From positions 405-11,549 of the forward strand of contig DNFG01000227.1 of NCBI GenBank assembly GCA_003487005.1: 11,145 bases of DNA. Direction: 5' to 3'. Below the pieces are notes generated by a model that was not told the origin of the DNA, did no database searches, and was given only the letters and a program-made list of their open reading frames with translations. Below are positions 5,638 through 11,145 of this stretch, in pieces. Numbering within the stretch: position 1 is the stretch's first letter; every line of letters starts with the position of its first letter. A program made the position numbers and the translations under genes. The stretch comes from Bryobacterales bacterium. GTDB taxonomy: Bacteria > Acidobacteriota > Terriglobia > Bryobacterales > Bryobacteraceae.

Positions 5638-8600
5638 ATGAATCTTCGTCAGATTCCGCTCCTGACCGGTCTTTTGCTCGTCGCACTTGCGGGGACCGCC
5701 GTCGCCGGAAACGTCTTTGTCCTGCCCCCCACGGGCAGTCCCTCCACCACCGTCCAGGGCTATACCCAGCAGCTCCTCTCCATGGGTGGTATCAATCCCC
5801 CGGCCGGCGTCTTCCAGATCCTCTCCCCACCCCAGGGAGACAAAGCGATCTTCATCGCGAATAACCCATTGGGGCCCGTCAGCTTCGCCTCTATCGTCAG
5901 CGGCCAGTTGACCGGCGCCGTTCGCACGCTCACTCTCGATGGCCGCGCGGCGACCCGCGCTCAGGTCAGCCCCGATGGCACCCGCCTCTATGTGATTGCC
6001 GGCTCGCAGCCTGGCACGCTCTATACCATTGATCTCATTACCGAGAATGTCCTCGCTACAGGTACCACCGTCATTGGCGGCACGCCCCGCGATTTCGACA
6101 TCAGCCCCGATGGCCGCTACGCCTTCGTCATCAGCGGCGGCGTTGCCACTTCCGGCCTCCTCACGATCGTCGACCTCTCCACCGCCGCCGTCGAAGGCCA
6201 GTTCGGCAATATCGGCATCATCAATAACGTCTCCGTTTCTCCTACCGGCCGTGTCTTCATCACCGGCCAGTTTCAACTTCTCGAATACTCCGGAGCACCC
6301 CCCTTCCAGCGTCTCGGCTTCACCCAGTTGATCTCCTCACCGGCCAAGCTCTCCTTTTCGCCGAATGGGCGCTACATGCTTGCGGGTAACAACCTGCTCA
6401 ATGGCCGCTCCATCCAGGTGTTCGACCTGAACATTCCCGGGCAGAACAACACGGGTGAGCCTGCCGCCCCCGCCGTCATTTCCGAGGCGGGCATCGCCCT
6501 GCCCGGCACCCAGGATCTCCTGTTCCCTGACCAGATCATCATCCTCAGCAATACCAAGGCACTGGCTTACCTTCAGAATGCCGCCCGCATCATGGAGCTG
6601 ACGTATCCGACACTCACCGTCGTCGAGGCCAGCTTCCCCAATATCGGGACGCTTTCCGCCGTTACCAGCTACGCCGTCTCCGACGAATTCCCCGGCCCGC
6701 GCAACATGTATTACCTGCAGGGCCAACTGCTCCACCGTTATGATCTGATCCAGAACAATACCGGCGGCGCCATCAATGTCGGGCCCGGCAGCGGCGGCCC
6801 CGCTCTGTTTGCTGCCTCATCTTCCGCCGGACCCGCGTCAGAGATCTTCCTGTATGGCAGTGGCCAGCTTGTTGCCCCGAACTCCCCGTTGAAGCCTTAC
6901 GCCGTCCGCGTCGTCGACCCGCTCGGTAAGCCCGTCCTCAACGCGCCTGTCACCTTCTCCGCCACCGTCCCCGGCGTCCAACTCTCCGCCACCAATGTCG
7001 TCACCAACAGACAGGGCATTGCTGTCGTCCAGGTCACCTCGCCCCCCACGAACGGTGAGTTCGTCGTCCGGGCGACCTCCGGCGCCATCGTCCGCGAGTT
7101 TGTCAGCACCGTGACCGGCGGTACCGGCGGAGGTCCAGGCGACCCCGGCACCATCGGACCGCGCATCCTCAAGGTCTCCGGCGACGGCCAGTTGACGCAG
7201 CTTTTCAATGGCTTCACCAAGCCGCTGATCGTCCGCGTTGTCGACGGGGATGACAACCCGATCCCTGGCGTCAATGTCACATGGACCTTCACCGATGGCG
7301 TTTCCTCGGCCAGCGACCCCAACCAGATCACCGACGCCAACGGCGAGTCCCGCTTCAATTGGATCCCCGGCGGTTCGATCCCCGGTGGTCAGGCCACGCT
7401 CAGCTACACCATGACCGCCAATACCGAGATCGGCAGCGCAAGCTTCGTGGCCACCGCGTTCCCCTTCCTCGGCGGCGGTTTCGATAGCAGTCCCACCGCA
7501 ATCCTGCTGTCGCCTCCACAGGAAAACCGGACCATTACCGCCAAGCTGGGTACCCCCGCGGACGGCGCAGTCCGAGTCCAGGTCGTCACCAGCGGCGGCC
7601 AGGGCGTCTCGGCAGGATTGCCGATACCCAACGTGGGTGTTCGCGTGTATACCGTGAATGTCGACACCACACTCGGACCCTTCGCCCGCTGTGAAGGCAC
7701 CACCGCTCTCACCGGCGAGGACGGCATTGCGAATTGCAAGGTTATCGCCACCGGCCGGACCGGCATCGCCGATCTCATCGTGGACGTTGGCGGGGAATAC
7801 CGGCTCTTCAGCGGGATTCGACTCACTGTCACCCCGGGGGACCCCGGCAAACCCGTGATCACCCAGGGCAACAGCCAGACCGGCCGCACCGGGCAGCTTC
7901 TGCCGCTCGCCCTCGCCGCCCGCATCACCGATGAATTCGGGAACGTCCTCACCGGAACCCCCGTCACGTGGGAAGTGGTCACGGCCAACACGCTGCTCCT
8001 GGAGGGCACCGTCGCTGTCGCCGACCAGAACGGCCTGGTTTCCACCCGCGTCCGCATCGGCAATGTCCCCGGCACCCACCAGATCCGGCTGAAGGCCGGA
8101 GCCCAGGAAGTGCTCTTCGACGTCATCGTTGAGTCCCTCGTCGGCGGCATCGCCATCGTCTCCGGCAACAACCAGACCGGTATCGTCATCAACGCGCCCT
8201 TCCCCGCGCCGCTCACCGTGCGCATTACGGATCTCGCTGGCGCGCCCGTCAACAACCAGGTGGTCTCCTGGGCCCTCAGCAGTGGTTCGGCGCAGTTGAG
8301 CGCCGCAACTTCGACCACCAACGCCGCTGGCAATGCCAGCATCAACGTCGTGGCCGGCAACTCGCCCGGCACCATCACAATCAGGGCCACGGTCACCGGC
8401 CAGCCTCCGGTTACCTTCACCCTTGGCTCGCGGCTGCCCGGGCCGGTCCTCAACGCCCTGAGCTTCCGCAACGCCGCCAGCAATGACCCCGGCATCGCTC
8501 CCGGCACCTTGATCCGGATCTCCGGTGCCGGCCTCGCTCCCGGCATCACCGGCGAACGCAACGCCAACCTTCTCGGGGGCCGTCTGCCGCTGGAATACCA

Positions 8601-9195
8601 GGGCGTCCGCGTCGAGTTTACCTCGAACGCCGGGTCCGCCTTCGCTCCCATCTATCAGGTTGCAAATCACAACGGCGCCGAATCGATCCTGATCCAGGCG
8701 CCCTTCGAACTGTCCGGCGCCACCGCCTCGGCTACCGTCACCGTCCAGGGCGGCAACACCACGGTCTCCGGTATCCCGATCCTCGCCGCGTCACCCGGCG
8801 TCCTCGAGGATAATTTCCCGAATAACCGGCGGGCCGCCGTCGTCATCCGATCGGATGGTCTCGTCGTGACGCCCGAAACACCGGCGCGCCGCGGCGAAAC
8901 CCTCCGCATGTACGCCATTGGCCTCGGGCAGACCACACCCACCGCCGACACCAATCGCGTTGGGCAGATTGACCAGTTCGTCCGCGCCGCGGTCGCCGTC
9001 GGCATCGATGACGCTGGTGTCGAAGTGGTCTCCGCCAAACTCGCCGAGAATCTGATCGGCATCTACGAGATCGTCTTCGTGGTCCCGCAGACCGCCACCT
9101 TCGGCAACGACCGGCCGCTTGGCTTCGTCATGGAAGTCAATCCCGGTCAGCCGCTCTACGCCAATGGCTCCATCATCGCCATTGGACCGCAGTAA
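5638..9195 (+). CDS. Large secreted beta-propeller / Big-1-like Ig repeat protein with Solibacter-type C-terminal domain
   Basis: The predicted product has 1185 residues. ATG 5638 follows GAGGTGA (5629-5635) and starts a signal peptide (MNLRQIPLLTGLLLVALAGT, cleavage near residue 22, AVAG). Residues about 25-400 look like a YVTN/lactonase-type beta-propeller, with repeats such as VSPDGTRLYVIAG, ISPDGRYAFVISG and FSPNGRYMLAGNN. About five Ig-like modules of Big-1 (invasin/intimin) type follow at about 410-495, 508-608, 615-735, 737-835 and 835-932. They carry the recurring pattern 'VRVVD-x-x-x-x-P-(V/I)-x-x-x-x-V-(T/S)-(F/W)...T-(D/N)-x-x-G'. Residues about 935-1185 match the TIGR03437-like C-terminal domain of Solibacter (NAASNDPGIAPGTLIRISGAGLAP, shown here by its first part NAASNDPGIAPGTLIRISG). 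The layout fits a long, rod-like surface or extracellular protein for adhesion or binding. Catalytic residues are not evident. It is a separate transcription unit bounded by a terminator on each side. Confidence 0.93.
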   Translation: MNLRQIPLLTGLLLVALAGTAVAGNVFVLPPTGSPSTTVQGYTQQLLSMGGINPPAGVFQILSPPQGDKAIFIANNPLGPVSFASIVSGQLTGAVRTLTLDGRAATRAQVSPDGTRLYVIAGSQPGTLYTIDLITENVLATGTTVIGGTPRDFDISPDGRYAFVISGGVATSGLLTIVDLSTAAVEGQFGNIGIINNVSVSPTGRVFITGQFQLLEYSGAPPFQRLGFTQLISSPAKLSFSPNGRYMLAGNNLLNGRSIQVFDLNIPGQNNTGEPAAPAVISEAGIALPGTQDLLFPDQIIILSNTKALAYLQNAARIMELTYPTLTVVEASFPNIGTLSAVTSYAVSDEFPGPRNMYYLQGQLLHRYDLIQNNTGGAINVGPGSGGPALFAASSSAGPASEIFLYGSGQLVAPNSPLKPYAVRVVDPLGKPVLNAPVTFSATVPGVQLSATNVVTNRQGIAVVQVTSPPTNGEFVVRATSGAIVREFVSTVTGGTGGGPGDPGTIGPRILKVSGDGQLTQLFNGFTKPLIVRVVDGDDNPIPGVNVTWTFTDGVSSASDPNQITDANGESRFNWIPGGSIPGGQATLSYTMTANTEIGSASFVATAFPFLGGGFDSSPTAILLSPPQENRTITAKLGTPADGAVRVQVVTSGGQGVSAGLPIPNVGVRVYTVNVDTTLGPFARCEGTTALTGEDGIANCKVIATGRTGIADLIVDVGGEYRLFSGIRLTVTPGDPGKPVITQGNSQTGRTGQLLPLALAARITDEFGNVLTGTPVTWEVVTANTLLLEGTVAVADQNGLVSTRVRIGNVPGTHQIRLKAGAQEVLFDVIVESLVGGIAIVSGNNQTGIVINAPFPAPLTVRITDLAGAPVNNQVVSWALSSGSAQLSAATSTTNAAGNASINVVAGNSPGTITIRATVTGQPPVTFTLGSRLPGPVLNALSFRNAASNDPGIAPGTLIRISGAGLAPGITGERNANLLGGRLPLEYQGVRVEFTSNAGSAFAPIYQVANHNGAESILIQAPFELSGATASATVTVQGGNTTVSGIPILAASPGVLEDNFPNNRRAAVVIRSDGLVVTPETPARRGETLRMYAIGLGQTTPTADTNRVGQIDQFVRAAVAVGIDDAGVEVVSAKLAENLIGIYEIVFVVPQTATFGNDRPLGFVMEVNPGQPLYANGSIIAIGPQ

Positions 9196-9219
9196 ACTCC
9201 TTTCCGGCCCCGCACGTGG

Positions 9220-9260
9220 AGAGCCCGGAACCCGCCAACCCGGCGGTTCCGGGCTCTTCT
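9220..9260 (+). terminator. Long inverted repeat between convergent genes, probable terminator
   Basis: AGAGCCCGGAACC (9220-9232) pairs perfectly with GGTTCCGGGCTCT (9245-9257), a 13-bp stem that can be extended inward by GCC/GGC. The plus-strand tail TCTTCT is only moderately U-rich and the minus-strand tail is not U-rich, so it best serves the 5638 gene. It lies 24 bases after that stop and ends 3 bases before the convergent minus-strand stop codon at 9261-9263, so it may also insulate or stabilise both 3' ends. Confidence 0.75.
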
Positions 9261-9797
9261 CTAGCTAATGACGGCCTCCCGCAGAAGATACGAATCGATC
9301 TCCGTCGCAGTCACCTGCGGGCTGCGCTCCGCCAGTTTGGCGGAGAAATCCATGGTCCTTCCATCGCTCGCCGTCGCCGTTACGTAGTGGTTGATCCAGC
9401 TTCCGCCCGGATACCACACCAACTCCTCCCGGTAACTCAACTCCACCTGGCCCGCCCCGATACCCGCAGCTTCAAGCGCATTCCGAACCGCGGACAACGC
9501 CTTTTCCTGCAGTTCAGGTTCGGTCGTGGCGATGGGCGTATCCGTTCGCGGTGCACCTGATCCCTCGACAGAGTCCGGAATGGGTCCCGGGATGGGACTG
9601 AGTTCCACTTTGGAACTCCTCGGCGCCTGGTCCGGAGTCGGAGCGGCGACAGGCGGCTCCTGAGCCCCAGCCTCATTCACAAACTGTTTGAAATCAATGG
9701 AATGACCGGAGCGAATCGAGCCGTGTGCCCGCGCTCCGGGGTGCTGGCTCTCGAGTACAGAGCCGAGTGGTGAACTGCCTGACGGTGTAATCGCCAT
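9261..9797 (-). CDS. Hypothetical 178-residue protein with disordered N-terminus
   Basis: The ATG at 9797 (minus strand) opens a 178-residue frame. Upstream, GGGAGG on the minus strand lies about 12 bases away, a long but possible spacing. There is no signal peptide or membrane segment. Residues 1 to about 90 are low-complexity (Ser, Gly, Pro, Ala, including PIPGPIPDSVEG) and probably disordered. Residues about 92-178 look folded: a helix (ELQEKALSAVRNALEAAG), then strands (VELSYREELVWYPGG, WINHYVTATASDGRTMDFSA), then a helix near the end (TATEIDSYLLREA). I do not recognise the family. It lies 46 bases after the minus-strand gene 9844-10704 and probably shares its transcript. Coding is supported by length, convergent layout and the organised C-terminal half. 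Confidence 0.75.
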   Translation of the reverse strand: MAITPSGSSPLGSVLESQHPGARAHGSIRSGHSIDFKQFVNEAGAQEPPVAAPTPDQAPRSSKVELSPIPGPIPDSVEGSGAPRTDTPIATTEPELQEKALSAVRNALEAAGIGAGQVELSYREELVWYPGGSWINHYVTATASDGRTMDFSAKLAERSPQVTATEIDSYLLREAVIS

Positions 9798-9843
9798 TGC
9801 CGAGATGTGCCTCCCACCTCACTGGAAGCACTTCGCGGGCCAA

Positions 9844-10704
9844 TTACTGTTTCTGCTGCTTCCGGAGCGCCTCCGGGATCTTCTCCATGACACTCGGCGG
9901 AACCGAAAAGTTGACCTTGACCGGAATGGTCTGACCGCTCGGGCTGATCCGGATCACCAGATCGAGTTCGTCCTTCGCCGACGGATCGGGCGGTTCGTAG
10001 TCCAGTCGCAGCATCGTCGAACTATTCGGCCCCAGGGCCGGTCGTTCGAGCTTCACGCTCAGACCCTTCCTCGGTGCGTGAGTGACCTGCATCTCGATCT
10101 GTCCATTGAGGTTATTGACGATCTCCACCTGCGCCGACGACTTCTCGTAGGAACTCAAGAGAACCTCCTGCGTGGACGCACGGACCCCCTTCTTCAGCGA
10201 CGCCAACACCTGCTCCTGGGACACGAACGGCGACCCGCCACCCGCTCCGCCCCGGCCGTCGCCAGGTCCTGCGTTCATCGTGCCGAATGGCGTCTCCCGA
10301 GACAAGGCCCTGACCGGATCGATAAAGAAACACCAGTTCCCCCCTTCCAGCTTCCACGTCGACACGTACGGATAGTTGGCATCCAGCGCGCCCTGCGGCG
10401 TGTTCATCGTCGTGCCCAGCAGCACCACGACTTTGGCAGTCTGGAAGTCATCCTCAAACGAGGTCTTAATGATCTCAAAGCTCCGCCAGCGTGTCTTCTC
10501 CATGTCGTAATAGGCATCCCGGCCGGCTTCGCACACCAAAGCCTCCGCCTGCCGGAATTTGCCCTCCATCTGGAAGGTGAAGTACTGCGTCACCCGCGCC
10601 CGCGCAGCCTCCTCCACCCCTGCCGGGGCCCGGTTGAACAGATCACCCGCGCCCTGACCGGGCAGCAGGCCGGAAAGACCGAACAACAGGAACCAGTAAC
10701 GCAT
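9844..10704 (-). CDS. Secreted hypothetical protein, possible NTF2-like N-domain and Ig-like C-domain
   Basis: The frame is open up to 10962, but that part runs through the tRNA. The start ATG at 10704 is chosen because AAGGAG lies 9 bases upstream and the N-terminus reads as a signal peptide (MRYWFLLFGLSGLLPGQGAG). The product is 286 residues. Residues about 30-145 (VTQYFTFQMEGKFRQAEALV, then a helix with YYDMEKTRWRSFEI, then strands ending in YVSTWKLEGGNWCFFI) suggest an NTF2/SnoaL-like cone fold with no visible catalytic set. A Gly-rich linker (GPGDGRGGAGGG) follows. The C-terminal part (VEIVNNLNGQIEMQV, LGPNSSTMLRLDYEP, LDLVIRISPSGQTIPVKVNF) looks like an Ig-like, DUF1573-type beta-sandwich. 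Both fold assignments are inference. The gene starts 59 bases after tRNA-Gln on the same strand with no obvious promoter between, and leads into the 178-residue gene. Confidence 0.85.
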   Translation of the reverse strand: MRYWFLLFGLSGLLPGQGAGDLFNRAPAGVEEAARARVTQYFTFQMEGKFRQAEALVCEAGRDAYYDMEKTRWRSFEIIKTSFEDDFQTAKVVVLLGTTMNTPQGALDANYPYVSTWKLEGGNWCFFIDPVRALSRETPFGTMNAGPGDGRGGAGGGSPFVSQEQVLASLKKGVRASTQEVLLSSYEKSSAQVEIVNNLNGQIEMQVTHAPRKGLSVKLERPALGPNSSTMLRLDYEPPDPSAKDELDLVIRISPSGQTIPVKVNFSVPPSVMEKIPEALRKQQKQ

Positions 10705-10763
10705 TCTCAGCTTCTCCTTGCAAACCAACGGCGAATGTTCGGGGAACGCAGCCCGGGGGGAAT

Positions 10764-10837
10764 TGGCTGGGAGGCAGGGACTCGAACCCCGATACGCAGA
10801 TCCAGAGTCTGCAGTCTTACCATTAGACGACCTCCCA
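10764..10837 (-). tRNA. tRNA-Gln(CTG), with encoded CCA
   Basis: The minus strand folds into a full cloverleaf. The acceptor TGGGAGG pairs with CCTCCCA, followed by discriminator G and an encoded CCA (10766-10764). The D-stem is GTC/GAC, the anticodon stem GCAGA/TCTGC, and the loop CTCTGGA has anticodon CTG at 10805-10803. The T-arm is CGGGG, TTCGAGT, CCCTG. It is 74 nt including CCA. Anticodon CTG reads CAG, hence glutamine. Confidence 0.96.
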
Positions 10838-10852
10838 GCGAGGCCACACCCA

Positions 10853-10881
10853 ATTATAACAAACCACGCGCTCCCTTTTGA
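10853..10881 (-). promoter_or_regulatory. Promoter of tRNA-Gln
   Basis: On the minus strand a perfect TATAAT lies at 10858-10853, 15 bases before the mature tRNA 5' end. TCAAAA (10881-10876) sits at the -35 position with a 17-base spacer and is a weak match. The same sequence read on the plus strand gives TATAAC (10855-10860), so a bidirectional start is possible. Confidence 0.65.
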
Positions 10882-10905
10882 GACGAAGCAGCGGGGGATT
10901 CGGTA

Positions 10906-10982
10906 GAATTTGACGCTGAAGGCCGTGTCTTCCGCCGGGCTGTTCCCGGCGCAACCCGGCATGGACGGCCCGCGTCAGATTC
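10906..10982 (+). promoter_or_regulatory. 77-nt nested hairpin structure in the leader of the 10997 gene
   Basis: An 11-bp outer stem pairs 10906-10916 (GAATTTGACGC) with 10972-10982 (GCGTCAGATTC), with one G-U pair. Inside it, GGCCGT (10921-10926) pairs ACGGCC (10965-10970). Inside that, GCCGGG (10934-10939) can pair with either CCCGGC at 10945-10950 or CCCGGC at 10955-10960, giving two mutually exclusive apical hairpins. The fold ends 3 bases before the ribosome site AGGAG (10986-10990), placing it where a 5' UTR regulatory RNA would act. No U-run follows, so it is not an intrinsic terminator. The class is unrecognised. Confidence 0.5.
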
Positions 10983-10996
10983 ACCAGGAGTCACCA

Positions 10997-11145
10997 TTGC
11001 CGACAACACAACCCGCTCCTCAGAACTCGCTGAAAATGAGCCTCTTCCGCCTCTTCGTGCTCTGTTTGGCCGCTGGCGCGCCACTTTCTGCCCAACTCCA
11101 CTTCGGCGTGAAGGGTGGCGTGCCGCTGAACGACGCCGTCAAAGC
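10997..11145 (+). CDS. Outer-membrane beta-barrel-like exported protein, 3' truncated, TTG start
   Basis: The frame is open to the window end. TTG at 10997 is preferred as start because AGGAG (10986-10990) lies 6 bases upstream. An in-frame ATG at 11036 has no ribosome site, although it begins directly at the signal peptide core (MSLFRLFVLCLAAGAPLSA). From TTG the product has 13 extra polar residues before that core. After the predicted cleavage the sequence QLHFGVKGGVPLNDAV resembles the first strand of small porin-like beta-barrels common in acidobacterial genomes ('GVKGGVPL'). Only about 49 residues are visible, so the barrel assignment is tentative while export is well supported. Confidence 0.7.
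   Translation, partial: MPTTQPAPQNSLKMSLFRLFVLCLAAGAPLSAQLHFGVKGGVPLNDAVK

Noticed and set aside
6838..8670. 610-codon minus-strand open frame opposite the large surface protein
   Set aside because: Antisense shadow of periodic Ig-domain coding; the plus strand carries recognisable domains.
10277..10320. TPFG in the minus-strand 286-residue protein (RETPFGTMN)
   Set aside because: It lacks the flanking basic/Trp pattern of the blocks at 302-834 and is most likely coincidence.
9805..10881. 358-codon plus-strand open frame across the minus-strand secreted protein and tRNA
   Set aside because: It reads through the tRNA gene and is Arg/His/Leu-rich without domain features; the minus-strand gene has a signal peptide and ribosome site.
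10904..10909. TAGAAT as the -10 of the 10997 gene
   Set aside because: It overlaps the 5' arm of the 77-nt fold and has no -35 at proper spacing; TTGAGA at 10878-10883 is 20 bases away.
10705..10962. N-terminal extension of the minus-strand gene beyond 10704
   Set aside because: The extension translates the tRNA-Gln gene (a string reading SNGKTADSGSAYRGSSP is a typical translated-tRNA artefact).

Overview
The window is GC-rich, and its gene content points to an acidobacterium of the Solibacterales/Bryobacterales type (for example Candidatus Solibacter or Bryobacter). The main evidence is the 1185-residue protein at 5638-9195. It ends in the roughly 250-residue C-terminal domain that is hugely expanded in Solibacter secretome proteins (TIGR03437-like), preceded by a beta-propeller and Big-1-like Ig repeats. 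The 597-residue secreted protein at 3687-5480 also ends in a C-terminal module I associate with acidobacterial exported proteins. No taxonomic search was possible.

Layout. (A) 2-3246, plus strand: the end of a secretion or pilus operon. It holds the C-terminus of a GspC/PilP-like protein, a 147-residue exported small protein, and a GspD-type secretin with an 82-residue Met/Gly stretch inserted in its N3 domain. (B) 3247-3686: 440 bases without a convincing gene. They contain promoter-like sequences and a structured leader with partial resemblance to a c-di-GMP-I (GEMM-I) riboswitch. (C) 3687-5480: a secreted Cys-containing protein with a strong ribosome binding site, closed by a textbook intrinsic terminator. 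(D) 5638-9195: the large beta-propeller/Ig surface protein with its own extended -10 promoter, followed by a long inverted repeat between convergent genes. (E) 9261-10837, minus strand: tRNA-Gln(CTG), a 286-residue secreted protein and a 178-residue protein, probably one transcription direction. (F) 10906-11145, plus strand: a 77-nt nested RNA-like fold directly upstream of a TTG-initiated gene for a signal-peptide-bearing, probably beta-barrel protein cut by the window end.

How it may fit together: region A builds an outer-membrane secretin channel, while C, D and F encode exported or surface proteins. Physical proximity suggests a cell-envelope theme, but nothing in the sequence proves that C or D are substrates of the secretin. 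I found no CRISPR array, transposase, phage gene or complete novel defence-type system. The most distinctive signals are the Met/Gly insert in the secretin, the TPFG motif shared by the two small proteins before it, the structured leader before 3687 and the 77-nt fold before 10997.
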